Origin: Acidiferrum sp963764675
Lineage (GTDB): Bacteria > Acidobacteriota > Terriglobia > Acidiferrales > UBA7541
Reading direction: 5' to 3'
Length of the DNA: 64,000 nt
Assembly (NCBI GenBank): GCA_963764675.1
Contig: CAVXTQ010000008.1
Location: 248,001-312,000, forward strand
The notes below the pieces were generated by a model. It did no database searches. It was given only the letters and a program-made list of their open reading frames with translations, and was not told the DNA's origin. The translations under genes and the position numbers were made by a program. Below are positions 23,396 to 32,599 of the stretch, piece after piece. The first letter of the stretch is position 1; each line of letters starts with the position of its first letter.

Positions 23396-24145
23396 ATGAA
23401 AAAGTTGTTGTCTTCGCTTCTCGTTTTAGCGCTGATCGGCGCGGCAGCGCCCGTATCATTTGCCGAGCCACACCAAGTAATGCAGGGAACTCAGGTTCAC
23501 CTTACTCTGTTGAACTCCGTGAGCACTTCGGCCTCCAGGGACGGCGATCCGTTCGTCGCTGTCGTCTCTGAGCCCGTCTACCTTGGCAATCAGCTTCTGA
23601 TCCCTGCCGGCACCCGCGTTAACGGCACCGTCGGCACGGTTGCTTCTTCGCGCCGCTTCCCGCTTATCCGCGGAGAGGCGTACATGAACCTCACGTTTCA
23701 TTCTCTCGAAGCGGACAGCCGCATCATTCCCGTGCAGATGAGCATCATCACCATTGAGCAGCCCGGCGGCGAAGCGGGTATGGAAAAACCGCGCAAGGAT
23801 ATGAAGGTGGAAGAAGGCGGGGTCGTCCAGGAAAAACACGATTACAAAGGTGACGTGCTCGCCGCGACCATTGGCACCGGCGGGGCCACGCTCGTCGGCG
23901 CCGTCTTCAGCCACGTAGTTCGCGGCTTCGGCATCGGCCTGGCGGGCAGCGCGGTCTATGTCATGGCGCGCAAGGGCAAAGAAGTCGCCATTCCCGCGCA
24001 CTCCGGCATTCTCGTACGCATGGACAACAGCATCACCATGCCGTCAACGGTTGCCGCGAACGCAACCACGAACGCCGCGCCGACCGCGCCGGTAACTGTG
24101 CCGGGGACTGTTTTTCCGTCCGCGTACGCAACTCCGAACCAATAG
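23396..24145 (+). CDS. exported protein with VirB10/TrbI-like beta segment, unknown role
   Basis: 249 residues from ATG 23396, with AGGAGG at the right distance and a clear signal peptide (KKLLSSLLVLALIGAAAPVSFA). The mature part has GTQVHLTLLNSVSTSASRDGD and LLIPAGTRVNGTVGTV, which resemble the beta-barrel strand pairs of TrbI/VirB10-type proteins. A charged insert follows, then a glycine-rich hydrophobic stretch (about residues 160-195) and a Thr/Ala/Pro tail. No secretion-system genes are near, so the likeness is structural at most. It is preceded by a structured leader and followed by a strong hairpin. Confidence 0.72.
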   Translation: MKKLLSSLLVLALIGAAAPVSFAEPHQVMQGTQVHLTLLNSVSTSASRDGDPFVAVVSEPVYLGNQLLIPAGTRVNGTVGTVASSRRFPLIRGEAYMNLTFHSLEADSRIIPVQMSIITIEQPGGEAGMEKPRKDMKVEEGGVVQEKHDYKGDVLAATIGTGGATLVGAVFSHVVRGFGIGLAGSAVYVMARKGKEVAIPAHSGILVRMDNSITMPSTVAANATTNAAPTAPVTVPGTVFPSAYATPNQ

Positions 24146-24165
24146 CAGCTTCCAGAAATAACAAT

Positions 24166-24207
24166 GCGCCGCCGGCTGCGAAGATTCGCAGCCAGCGGCG
24201 CGTCTTT
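24166..24207 (+). terminator. strong GC hairpin behind the 23396 gene
   Basis: A long stem GCGCCGC.GGCTGCG / CGCAGCC.GCGGCGC with a 6-base loop and one mismatch, followed by TCTTT. It lies 20 bases behind the stop, so it fits an intrinsic terminator despite the short T tract. Confidence 0.65.
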
Positions 24208-24225
24208 GATCTCACTTCCGCCAAC

Positions 24226-24269
24226 TTGTCATCCTGAGCGCACCGGATAAGGGTGCGCGAAGGATCTCA
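24226..24269. repeat. dispersed repeat, GTCATCCTGAG type, copy 1
   Basis: The core TTGTCATCCTGAGCG is followed by a hairpin (GCGCACC/GGTGCGC at 24238-24258) and GAAGGATCTCA. A related copy, GTCATTCTGAGGGC...GCCCGAAGAACCTCA, is at 35937-35977. Both are intergenic. Confidence 0.55.
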
Positions 24270-24279
24270 AGCCATCCCG

Positions 24280-24915
24280 CTATTGCTTCGGAAAGTTGGG
24301 GTCGGCCTTAACCTCGAGCATTTGCTTGGTGTGCCGCTCGCTGTGTGCGGCGATCAGTAGCACCCACTCGTATCCATCCATCTTTACTCCCATGGGGCTG
24401 TCCACAGCATGGCCGCGCAGATCCGGCGTAGTCTTCAGGAACTCCTCGGTCGTCGCACGGCTCTCGAGAAAGTGCTTTTCTGCCTCCGCGGGAGAGCCAA
24501 ACCGGTTTGTCGGCTTCAGTTGTTCGGGTGCTTGGCGTTTTTGCGAACGGTCCGGCACCTGCGCCAGTACGCCGTCATCGATCTTCTTCACTTCGGCAGG
24601 ATCCCGAGGAGCGATCGCCGGGCTCTTCATCACCTGCTCCTGCGTAAGCCCGCGCAGCATGTCTTCTGCCGCTGCGATATGCTCCATCACCTCAGCGATC
24701 GACCAGCGGTCCGGGGCCGCCTTGAAATTCCACTGCGCGTCCGAGAGTCCCTTCGTGGCTTCCACCACGCCCTTTTTCGTCGACTCCAGATACGCCAGCG
24801 CGCGGTCTTTCTCCGCCTGCGACACATCTTGCGCCTTCACCGTAACTGCGCTCACCCCTCCCAATAGCAAGGCCCCCAACATCAGGCCCAACGTACAGAC
24901 CGAAGCTTTTCTCAT
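24280..24915 (-). CDS. exported DinB-superfamily protein
   Basis: 211 residues from ATG 24915 (AGGAGAGG upstream). The signal peptide is SVCTLGLMLGALLLGG...AQD. The mature four-helix DinB fold shows WSIAEVMEHIAAAEDML and the C-terminal IAAHSERHTKQM, giving the three His of the usual metal site. DinB/YfiT-like proteins are metal-binding, some thiol-dependent transferases; an exported version is unusual but common in Acidobacteria. Substrate unknown. It is a single gene. Confidence 0.82.
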   Translation of the reverse strand: MRKASVCTLGLMLGALLLGGVSAVTVKAQDVSQAEKDRALAYLESTKKGVVEATKGLSDAQWNFKAAPDRWSIAEVMEHIAAAEDMLRGLTQEQVMKSPAIAPRDPAEVKKIDDGVLAQVPDRSQKRQAPEQLKPTNRFGSPAEAEKHFLESRATTEEFLKTTPDLRGHAVDSPMGVKMDGYEWVLLIAAHSERHTKQMLEVKADPNFPKQ

Positions 24916-25111
24916 GCGGATTTCACCTCTCCTATTTCGCTTAGTTTGTGCAACCAAGGACTGCATTCCCTAATACGCAAACATCCGGCCACTTCTTACT
25001 CACCGATTCTCCACTCCTCTGGTCGTAGCAATGTATCAGTGGTCCGAGGCCGCCGTATTGTAAAAAATTGACTGCGCCGGTTAACGCCTCCGCGAAGGAG
25101 CTGCCATTCGG

Positions 25112-25933
25112 TCACCCGCGAATCGGAACGTGATTCATGTGCGAGGTATGGTCGGCCAGATAGCTTGATGGATTGATCCCCGAGAACGCCCGAAAGTCGT
25201 GAATGAAATGCGCTTGATCGAAGTAGCCGCACGTCAACGCGATCTCCGCCCAATCCACCACCCGGCCGGCGGAGATGTGTCGCAGCACCTTTTGAAAGCG
25301 CCGCACCCGGCAGAACAGTTTCGGCGTCAGCCCCACTTCCCGGCGGAACACGTCGATGAACCGCCGGGCGCTGAGTCCCAGCCGATCGGTCACATCGGAA
25401 ATCTTCTGCGTTTCCGGAGCAACGTGAAACTCATTGAGCGCGAACGCCACCGCGGGATGCCGCACGGGTGGTCGTCCCGCCTGGGCCAGCAGCGCCTCTT
25501 CCATCGCCTGGCACTTCGCCTGCGGTGTCTTCGACCCTAGCAATCGTTCCCGCATTTCGCCGGCCCGCGCGCCCCAAAGCGCGTCCAGTCCCACATGCAG
25601 ATTGTGAATCTCCCCGCTCGGCAGCTTCAAAAACGGATACGCGCCGCCCGGCTTGAAATGGACCCCCGCCACATTCAGATGCGTCGTGGTATCGATCGCG
25701 AAAAACTGCGAGTGCGGCCCGCAAATCACGCTGCCTCGAAAGACCTGGCAGCGCTCGCCGTTCTCACCCTGGTACAGCGGAATCCGTTCTTCATGAAGGT
25801 TAACGACCAGCTCCGCCGAGCCATCGGGAAGCAAGCGCTCCCTGGGATGTGGCCGGGGGTCGCCTTCGGAAACCCAGATCACCTCCACGAAGCGGTCCAG
25901 GGGAGGCGGTGGCTTGTAAAGATAGTGCTCCAT
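25112..25933 (-). CDS. AraC-family transcriptional regulator
   Basis: 273 residues. The N-terminal ligand domain (about 1-150) is of the DUF6597 type, starting YLYKPPPPLDRFVEVIW. The C-terminal pair of helix-turn-helix motifs covers ISDVTDRLGLSARRFIDVFRREVG and the AraC signature with GYFDQAHFIHDFRAFSGINPSSY. It should activate or repress a nearby or remote metabolic gene in response to a small molecule. No obvious partner gene is adjacent. Confidence 0.88.
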   Translation of the reverse strand: MEHYLYKPPPPLDRFVEVIWVSEGDPRPHPRERLLPDGSAELVVNLHEERIPLYQGENGERCQVFRGSVICGPHSQFFAIDTTTHLNVAGVHFKPGGAYPFLKLPSGEIHNLHVGLDALWGARAGEMRERLLGSKTPQAKCQAMEEALLAQAGRPPVRHPAVAFALNEFHVAPETQKISDVTDRLGLSARRFIDVFRREVGLTPKLFCRVRRFQKVLRHISAGRVVDWAEIALTCGYFDQAHFIHDFRAFSGINPSSYLADHTSHMNHVPIRG

Positions 25934-26239
25934 ACGTTCGCTCAGTCTACTGCTTGGCTCCCGCCAACGGAACCGCTGTATTGGCGTTCCCGCGCCTCTG
26001 CAACGAATAATACGTATCGCCCGGCATTCCGCTTACAGCTGTGCTATACTGACCCTGCGCTTAATACAGCGGTTGTGTAGTGCGGCTGCTCTGGGATAAA
26101 GACCTCAAGAATACCCGCCTCCAGTTTCCTCCGTACGCATTCGGCGTAATCTAACTAAGACTGGCAACAGAAGTTGCCGCGTCGCACTGGTTTTTGTGTG
26201 CGCCCGCCAATCATTCCGCCAGCAAGAAAGCAATATCGA
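25934..26239 (+). promoter_or_regulatory. long leader of the DEAD-box helicase gene
   Basis: 306 bases between divergent genes. An extended -10-like TGTGCTATACT ends at 26050, leaving a transcribed leader of about 187 bases before the helicase ATG. Long leaders are usual in cold-inducible RNA helicase genes, but no cold-shock box can be named. The -35 is unclear. Confidence 0.35.
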
Positions 26240-27499
26240 ATGTTAAGTTTTTCAGAATCAATCATTTCCGCTTACACCAAGGAGCGTCTGTCGTCAGCTC
26301 GTTTCGCGACGCCCACTCCGGTGCAAGCTGCAGCCATTCCCCAGGCCCTCGAAGGCAAAGATGTTCTCGCCACTGCTCAAACCGGCACCGGCAAGACGCT
26401 TGCCTTCCTGATTCCGATCATGGACCGCCTGCTGCAACATCCGGCGCCCGGGATCAATGCCCTGGTGCTGGTTCCCACGCGCGAGCTCGCCATGCAGGTC
26501 GTCGACCAGTACAACGTGCTTCGCGGCAAGCAGTTACAGCCTGCGGCGCTCGTCGTCGGCGGCTTGGCCGAAGGCGCGCAGCTTAGCGCCATTCGCAAGG
26601 GCGCTCGCCTGGTCGTCGCCACTCCCGGACGCCTTGAGGATTTCCTCGATCGCAAGCTCTTCAATTTCCGCGAATTGAAAATTCTGGTTCTCGACGAAGC
26701 CGATCGCATGCTGGACATGGGATTTCTTCCCGCGATTCGCAGGATCGCATCGATCCTGCCGAAAGAGCGCCAGACCTTGTGCTTCTCCGCAACGCTGGAA
26801 GCCTCGGTCGTGCACCTGGTAAAGGACTACATGAGGAACCCTGTGCGCCTCGCGTTCGGGTCCGTCCTCAAGCCCTCCGAAAACGTTCGCATGCAGGCCT
26901 TCGAGGTTTCCGTCGATCGCAAGCATCAAGTACTGACCCGGCTGCTCGCCAAAGAAACCGGCCGCTGCCTGGTCTTCGCGCGCACCAAGCGCGGCACCGA
27001 TCGCATCGCCAAGAACCTCAATCGCGACGGTTTCTCCGCCGCCATGATTCATGGTGACCGTTCGCAATCCCAGCGCACCGCCGCCCTCACCGGATTCCAG
27101 CAGGGCCGCTACCGCGTCTTGGTTGCTACGGACCTGGCTTCTCGCGGCATTCACGTCCAGGACATCGCCCACGTCATCAATTTCGATCTGCCGGAGGTCG
27201 CCGAGAATTTCATTCATCGCGTCGGCCGCACCGGACGCGCCGGCAAGCACGGTGTTGCCTCCACGCTCTTCGCCAGGGAGCAAAGCTCCGAGCTATTCCA
27301 GCTCGAGCGCACCTTGGGCATCCGCATGGAAAGGTTGCGCGCAGATGACTCTACGGCGCCGGTTGTGGCCGAGAGACCGATTCTCCGAAGGGACACTCCC
27401 GAGCTCAACGGCCGCGAGCGCAACAGCAACGAGCCAGCTCGCAAACCCCAAATGATCCGTCTCCCCGGCGAAGTTCTCCAAATCCAACTGGAAAACTAG
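26240..27499 (+). CDS. DEAD-box ATP-dependent RNA helicase (RhlE-like)
   Basis: About 419 residues from ATG 26240. Motifs in order: Q motif ATPTPVQAAAIP (24-35), I AQTGTGKT (46-53), Ia PTRELA, Ib TPGR, II DEAD, III SAT, IV LVFARTK, V ATDLASRGIH, VI HRVGRTGRAG. A C-terminal basic tail of about 60 residues follows. Such enzymes unwind short RNA duplexes in ribosome assembly or mRNA decay. The family is certain; assignment to RhlE over other subfamilies rests on the compact length and tail and is tentative. Confidence 0.92.
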   Translation: MLSFSESIISAYTKERLSSARFATPTPVQAAAIPQALEGKDVLATAQTGTGKTLAFLIPIMDRLLQHPAPGINALVLVPTRELAMQVVDQYNVLRGKQLQPAALVVGGLAEGAQLSAIRKGARLVVATPGRLEDFLDRKLFNFRELKILVLDEADRMLDMGFLPAIRRIASILPKERQTLCFSATLEASVVHLVKDYMRNPVRLAFGSVLKPSENVRMQAFEVSVDRKHQVLTRLLAKETGRCLVFARTKRGTDRIAKNLNRDGFSAAMIHGDRSQSQRTAALTGFQQGRYRVLVATDLASRGIHVQDIAHVINFDLPEVAENFIHRVGRTGRAGKHGVASTLFAREQSSELFQLERTLGIRMERLRADDSTAPVVAERPILRRDTPELNGRERNSNEPARKPQMIRLPGEVLQIQLEN

Positions 27500-27515
27500 C
27501 CGTCCAAGCCTTGTA

Positions 27516-27538
27516 GGGGCGCAGCACCGCTGCGCTCC
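27516..27538. repeat. GGGGCGCAGC palindrome family copy 3
   Basis: GGGGCGCAGC / GCTGCGCTCC around ACC, with one mismatch, 17 bases behind the helicase stop. It could serve as terminator, though no T tract follows. Confidence 0.6.
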
Positions 27539-27632
27539 ATCTCGGCAAACTGTAAGACCCGACACCGACCCCTATTCCCCCATCGCAAAACCGTGTATTT
27601 TCTAGCTCGCCCCATCGAGGGACGGCATCGCT

Positions 27633-28490
27633 TTGGAACCCATCTCCCACTTCTTCTTCTCCGACCGCCTCAAGCTCCAATTCTGGGACTACGGCCACGA
27701 CGCTAAGCCCTCGCTCGTCCTCGTCCACGGCGCTCTCGATCACGCTCGCAACTGGGACTGGGTTGCCCGCACGTTGTGCGAGCACTATCACGTCTACGCT
27801 CTCGACCTTCGCGGCCACGGAAACAGTGCCTGGGCACCCGGCGCGGCCTATTCTGTCGCCGAGCACATCCTCGATCTTTCCGCTCTTCTCGACGTCATCG
27901 GCGATTTTCCGATCCGCCTCGTCGGACACTCTTTGGGCGGTGGCATCGTCCTCGGCTACTCCGGTATATACTCCGATCGCGTCCACAAAGCCGTGTCCAT
28001 CGAAGGCCTGGGCTTCCCGCAAGAACACCGTATGCACGGTCCGGCATCCCAACGCGTACGCCAGTGGATCGAAAACATTCGCGACCTCGAAAAGCGCCGC
28101 CCCAAGAGCTATCCCAACATTGACGCCGCCATCGCCCGCATGAAGGAAGCAAACCCTCGCCTCTCCGACGAAGTGGCCCGCCACCTCACCCTGCACGGCA
28201 CCAATTGGGATTCCGACGGCTCGTTGCTGTGGAAGTTCGACACCTACGCGCGCGCCTTCCCTCCCTACGGTCACAATATCGAAGACGCCGTCGAGCTCTT
28301 CGGCCAGATCACCTGCCCCACGCTGTTCTTCTGGGGCCTCGATAGCTTTCTCCCCGTTCCCGACAACGATCCACGCTTCACCGCCGTCCGCGACCGCCGC
28401 ATGATCAAAGTCCCCAATGCCGGCCACTGGGTCCACCACGACCAGCTCGACCTCTTCCTACGCGAAACCTTCGCCTTTCTCGCCGGCTGA
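27633..28490 (+). CDS. alpha/beta hydrolase
   Basis: 285 residues starting with TTG at 27633 (no in-frame ATG closer to the fold start). Oxyanion strand VLVHGALDH (30-38), nucleophile elbow GHSLGG with Ser100, acid in the WGLDSFLP region, and the catalytic His in GHWVHHD near the C terminus. A cap domain lies between about 130 and 215. It is cytoplasmic; the substrate may be an ester, epoxide or C-C bond and cannot be told. Single gene. Confidence 0.87.
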   Translation: MEPISHFFFSDRLKLQFWDYGHDAKPSLVLVHGALDHARNWDWVARTLCEHYHVYALDLRGHGNSAWAPGAAYSVAEHILDLSALLDVIGDFPIRLVGHSLGGGIVLGYSGIYSDRVHKAVSIEGLGFPQEHRMHGPASQRVRQWIENIRDLEKRRPKSYPNIDAAIARMKEANPRLSDEVARHLTLHGTNWDSDGSLLWKFDTYARAFPPYGHNIEDAVELFGQITCPTLFFWGLDSFLPVPDNDPRFTAVRDRRMIKVPNAGHWVHHDQLDLFLRETFAFLAG

Positions 28491-28514
28491 ACAGTCCGTG
28501 TAGCAGCGCACGCG

Positions 28515-28547
28515 GTAGCCGCGATCTTCAGACCGCGGGTTTTAGAT
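28515..28547. repeat. dispersed repeat, copy 2 (CTTCAGACCGCGG type)
   Basis: Matches 763-794 with identical core CTTCAGACCGCGG and the flanking GTAGC and TTTAGAT. It sits 24 bases behind the hydrolase stop. Confidence 0.6.
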
Positions 28548-28675
28548 TCCACTGCAGGCAACACTCTCACAGCTTCGCGAAGGTTTGAACTACAGGGTTG
28601 GCACAGCTGTGTAATTCGCTGTCAATGCCTTGACGGACAGGGAATCCACGTCAAAAAAATCGAGTGACGGGTGAA

Positions 28676-30952
28676 CTAGCGGGACACGGCGGCGGACGGT
28701 GAGGTCGGCTTCTCCGGGTACATTCGCTCAAACTCCGGCTCGCCATGCAACAACGCCAGGTCCGGATCGCGCCGCGCCCACACCGAATCCTTCGAGCCCG
28801 CTTCCCAGGCCTTGCGCAATGCGTCCAGGGCCTCCACTTTTCGTTTCAGCAGGCAGTACACGCAAGCCACGTTGTAGAGAATCGACGCTTCGTTGGCGCG
28901 CAAAGTAACCGCCAGGTTGAGCTCGCGCAACGCGTCTTCCTCCCGCCCTAGTGTCGCGTAGTCCGCGCCCAACAGAATCCGTGCCCGCGCATCTTCGGGC
29001 ACTTGTTTCAAGTGGTTCTCTAGCGCCAACGTTCTCCGTTGGGTCATGCTGTGCTTGGACTCGAGTCTTCCCAGGGTCCCGAGGGCGTTAACGATGGGCA
29101 CGTAAACGTTGTAGTCCTCGCCGCTCGCCTCGATGGCCGCTTCGGCAACGTCCGCGACTTCCTGGTTGCGGTCGGCGGCGAACAGCGCGCGGCACAGCAG
29201 GTAGTAGGCGCCGTCGCAGTCGCGTTTGCGTTCGATGGCCTTTTTCACCATGCGCACCGCTTCATCATAGAGTCCGGCAGCGTAGAGAACCCATGCCTGG
29301 CTGACGTGCGTTTCCGGCAGGTCCCAGCGCAAGGCCACGGCTCTGCCAGAAGCTTCGCGCGCACGTTCCACCCACACTTGATCGCGGCTGAAGAAGGAGT
29401 AGTACATCGCGCAGGCGTTGGCGCAGGCGGCATAGGCCAGCGCAAAACTGGGGTCCAGCGCCACCGCATTCTCGAACATTTGCAGCGCGAACTCCACGTC
29501 CTGCCGCGTCAATCGCCGCGCGTAGCGTTTGCCGCGCAGGTACAGGTCGTAGGCTTGCAGGTTTTCCGTGGGCTTGTCCGCCAGCGCCTCCAGTTCCTGC
29601 GGAGAGAGCGTCACCCGCAGGGCCTCGGCGATCTTACGCGCCATTTCGTCCTGCACCTCGAAAACGTCCTTCATCTCCCGGTCGAAGCGTTCCGACCAAA
29701 GCGGAAAATCGGTGCGCGTGTCGATCAGCTGGGCGCTGATGCGCAGGCGTGCACCGGCTCGGCGCAACGTTCCGGTCAAGACAAAAGCCGCCCCGAGTTG
29801 CTGGCCAATTTGGGCCGGGGTCACCGGTTTGTCCCGGAAGGCCAGGACCGTCGGGCGCGAAAAAGTATTGAGCCCCCGGATCTTCGATAGCTCGGTGATC
29901 ACGTCCTCGGTGATGCCGTCGCGCAGGTATTCGTCTTCCTTGGCGCCGCTCTGGTTCTCGAAGTACAGCACGGCCACCGACTTCTTCGCTGGCCCCGCGC
30001 CGGCTGCAGGGGCATGGGAGACCTCGGTCTTCTCCGCCGCCGGACGGCGGTTGGAATCAATGTCTCGCTTCAAGCGCCTCAGGTCGGCCCGCAGCTCGGC
30101 CGCCGTCTGGTAGCGCAGGTCGATATCTTTCTCCAACGCCTTCCCGAAAATATTTTCCAGCGCCAGGGGCAATCGCGAATTCAATTTCGTTGCCGGAGTC
30201 GCTTCCGAATGCAGAATGCCGTCGAAAATCAACGCCACCGTCGATCCGGGGAAGGGAACCATGCCCGTGGACATCTCATACAGCACAACGCCCAGCGAAA
30301 ATAAATCCGAGCGCGCGTCCAAGTCTTCGCCCCGCGCTTGTTCCGGCGACATGTACGCCACCGTTCCGATCGAACTGCCGGGACTGGTGAGAAACGCATC
30401 GTTCACCATGCTCGCCTGAGTGCGCAACGACGTTTCGCCCACGGCTTCCTTCGCCAGCTGCCGCTGCGCGAGTTTCGCCAGGCCGAAGTCCAGTATCTTG
30501 GCTTGCCCCCGCTCGACCAGGAAAATGTTGGCGGGCTTGATGTCGCGGTGAACGATGCCTTTTGCATGCGCCGCTTCCAGTCCGTCGGCAATTTGTATGC
30601 TGACGTCCAGCAGCTCGTTTATCGCGATCGGCTTCGCGGCAATGCGATGTTTCAGCGTCTGGCCCTCGAGCAGCTCCATGGCGATGAACGGGCGCCCCTC
30701 GAACTCTCCGATGTCGTAAATGGTGCAGATGTTCGGGTGATTGAGCGAAGATGCCGCGCGCGCCTCGCGCCGGAACCGCTCGATCGCTTGAGGATCCTGG
30801 GAAATGTCATCAGGAAGGAACTTCAGCGCAACGTTCCGGCCAAGCCGCGTATCCTTGGCCTTGTAGACCACGCCCATCCCGCCGCCGCCGAGTTGTTCCA
30901 GCACGCTGTAATGGGAGATGGTACGGCCGGTCATCGAGGAAGTATCGGTCAT
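28676..30952 (-). CDS. Ser/Thr protein kinase with TolB-like and TPR modules (kinase 1)
   Basis: 758 residues. The kinase domain (about 14-280) is complete: GGGGMGVVYKAKD, VALKFL (Lys), HRDIKPANIFL, DFGLAKL, GTVAYMSPEQARG. After a linker comes an FlgO/TolB-like domain beginning KKSVAVLYFENQSG (about 325-450), as in adenylate cyclase/TPR fusions, then TPR units to the end. No TM segment is seen, so it is cytosolic. It is a close paralogue of the kinase at 52211, with near-identical kinase N terminus and a shared leader sequence. The targets are unknown. Confidence 0.9.
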   Translation of the reverse strand: MTDTSSMTGRTISHYSVLEQLGGGGMGVVYKAKDTRLGRNVALKFLPDDISQDPQAIERFRREARAASSLNHPNICTIYDIGEFEGRPFIAMELLEGQTLKHRIAAKPIAINELLDVSIQIADGLEAAHAKGIVHRDIKPANIFLVERGQAKILDFGLAKLAQRQLAKEAVGETSLRTQASMVNDAFLTSPGSSIGTVAYMSPEQARGEDLDARSDLFSLGVVLYEMSTGMVPFPGSTVALIFDGILHSEATPATKLNSRLPLALENIFGKALEKDIDLRYQTAAELRADLRRLKRDIDSNRRPAAEKTEVSHAPAAGAGPAKKSVAVLYFENQSGAKEDEYLRDGITEDVITELSKIRGLNTFSRPTVLAFRDKPVTPAQIGQQLGAAFVLTGTLRRAGARLRISAQLIDTRTDFPLWSERFDREMKDVFEVQDEMARKIAEALRVTLSPQELEALADKPTENLQAYDLYLRGKRYARRLTRQDVEFALQMFENAVALDPSFALAYAACANACAMYYSFFSRDQVWVERAREASGRAVALRWDLPETHVSQAWVLYAAGLYDEAVRMVKKAIERKRDCDGAYYLLCRALFAADRNQEVADVAEAAIEASGEDYNVYVPIVNALGTLGRLESKHSMTQRRTLALENHLKQVPEDARARILLGADYATLGREEDALRELNLAVTLRANEASILYNVACVYCLLKRKVEALDALRKAWEAGSKDSVWARRDPDLALLHGEPEFERMYPEKPTSPSAAVSR

Positions 30953-31291
30953 CGGCCATGGAGTCTACCCTAGCGCATCAGTGCAGGCAAACGCCCGCCG
31001 GGATCGGGTAGTGGGTCAGTTTCATTCCATCCGGGCCACCGTCCGAATAACGGGCGTCCAGGGCGGTACTGCTAGGGCTCAAACTGACCCAATACTCGGG
31101 ATCGAGGATAGGCGAGAGTAAAACTGCACTCCTCGCAAGTGACTAACCCCCCAGTCACGAGCTAACACCTAATAAGTCGGACTACGAGACAAGCGAAACC
31201 ACATATCAAGTACGATGTTTCTACGTGATTCACATGTTTTTCATCGCGCTTCTCGGGCACTGAGAGTGGCAGTTGATTTAGACTGGCTCGC
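30953..31291. other. intergenic region with kinase leader and a small inverted-repeat element
   Basis: Holds the kinase 1 leader, which is alike in the second kinase (30941-30991 corresponds to 52172-52221), and an 80-base segment with 11-base inverted ends (31012-31091, listed separately). The remaining 200 bases show no gene. Confidence 0.5.
31012..31091. repeat. 80-base element with 11-base terminal inverted repeats
   Basis: TGGGTCAGTTT at 31012-31022 is mirrored exactly by AAACTGACCCA at 31081-31091. The interior is partly self-complementary. The ends look like those of some insertion sequences (TGGGTCA-type termini), so it may be a MITE-like remnant. No target-site duplication is evident and no other full copy is in the window. 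Confidence 0.45.
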
Positions 31292-31939
31292 ATGAACATC
31301 GAGTTGGACCATGTGTTCGTATGTGTCGGCCCAGGCGCTCCGGAGGCTGAGAAGCTTATCAGGTTCGGTCTGCACGAGGGTCTTCCCAACGAACACCCCG
31401 GACAAGGAACGGCGTGCCGGCGTTTTGGCTTTGCCAACGCCATGATTGAGCTGCTCTGGGTAAGCGATCCGCTAGAAGCCCAAAACGAAGGTACGCGACG
31501 CACTCTGCTTTGGGAGCGATGGTCCGCGCGGGGAAGTGGGGCGTCGCCGTTTGGCGTCTGCGTGCGTCCTACCAATCCTCCGGCCGAAGAGTCGCCGTTT
31601 CCCGCGTGGGTATATCGGCCAACTTACCTATCTGACCCGCTCGTGATGCATATCGCCGAAGCCGGAGTTGAGGAGCCGATGTGGGTCCACCTCGGCTTTC
31701 TGCGGCGAGCTGACCGCGAACGGTGGTTCGTCGATCATCCAGCCGGTATTCGTGAAATCACGGGGATGACTCTGATCGCTCCGGCACCACTTCGCTCTAC
31801 CGCATCTCAGAGAATCATCGAGAACGAAATTCTCTCCAGTCGAAAAGGAGCGAAACCCCTCCTCGAAATTGAATTCGACAATCGGCGCAATCAGACCGTG
31901 GATTTTAGGCCGTGCCTGCCATTGATTTTTCGGTTCTAG
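31292..31939 (+). CDS. glyoxalase-like (VOC) family protein
   Basis: 215 residues from ATG 31292. The start NIELDHVFVCV is a typical VOC-fold first strand with His, followed by GQGTACRRFGFANAMIELLWV, the usual second half of the first beta-alpha-beta unit with Glu. The C-terminal half is less clear and includes WVHLGFLRRADRERWF. This fold supports metal-dependent isomerases, dioxygenases and resistance proteins; the reaction here is unknown. Single gene with about 30 bases lower GC at the 3' end. Confidence 0.68.
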   Translation: MNIELDHVFVCVGPGAPEAEKLIRFGLHEGLPNEHPGQGTACRRFGFANAMIELLWVSDPLEAQNEGTRRTLLWERWSARGSGASPFGVCVRPTNPPAEESPFPAWVYRPTYLSDPLVMHIAEAGVEEPMWVHLGFLRRADRERWFVDHPAGIREITGMTLIAPAPLRSTASQRIIENEILSSRKGAKPLLEIEFDNRRNQTVDFRPCLPLIFRF

Positions 31940-32029
31940 TAGAGATGAGGGAGTCCGGTCGGGGCTGTTTGCGATAGTCTCCGAGTTGCCGACTCCCCGG
32001 AAGTATTATAGGTCGAGGAGTAGGGAGCC

Positions 32030-32599
32030 GTGACCACGCGTCAACACAAGGTTCACACTCAACAGCTTCACACACAACTGGGCCGGGCCGCAGTTCAGAT
32101 CTTTGCCGCCAATGAACGCATGAACCAGATTCTTATCGAACATCTTGACCCTGCCGCCTGGAGAGCCAAACCGCCCGGCAAGTCCCGCACCATTGCGGCG
32201 ATCTTCACGCACATGCACAATGTCCGCTCCAAGTGGGTCAGGCTTACCGCTCCGCACCTGAAGGTTCCACGACAGCTCGACCGGGCGCGCTGCACGCCGC
32301 GGCAGGCCCGCGCGGGATTGGCCGAGAGCGCCGCTCGCTGCGCGGAGATGCTCGCTGAAGCGCTCGGCGACGGTATTGGCCGCGTCGAGAAGTTTCGCAG
32401 AGACGGCTGGGCTAAGCCTTGGCCGGTTGGCCCAGAAATGCTGTGCTACATGCTTTCTCACGAAGCCCACCATCGCGGGCAGGTGTGCATGCTCGCGCAT
32501 CAGCTCGGATTCCCGTTGCCGAACGACGGACGGCTCTGGAATTGGGAAAAGCTATGGAAAGAGTGTGGGTCGCCTGGCGGCCCCGGCTACGATTCTTAA
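32030..32599 (+). CDS. DinB family protein (cytoplasmic)
   Basis: 189 residues starting with GTG 32030 behind TAGGGAG. Four-helix DinB fold: NERMNQILIEHLDPAAWRAKPPG, SRTIAAIFTHMHNVRSKWV (first His), and MLSHEAHHRGQVCMLAHQLG (the H-x3-H pair). It lacks the signal peptide seen in the DinB relative at 24280. Family members bind a metal through the three His; substrate unknown. Single gene. Confidence 0.85.
   Translation: MTTRQHKVHTQQLHTQLGRAAVQIFAANERMNQILIEHLDPAAWRAKPPGKSRTIAAIFTHMHNVRSKWVRLTAPHLKVPRQLDRARCTPRQARAGLAESAARCAEMLAEALGDGIGRVEKFRRDGWAKPWPVGPEMLCYMLSHEAHHRGQVCMLAHQLGFPLPNDGRLWNWEKLWKECGSPGGPGYDS

Noticed and set aside
23396..24145. Type IV secretion component (VirB10/TrbI)
   Set aside because: Only a strand-pattern likeness; no other secretion or conjugation genes in the window.
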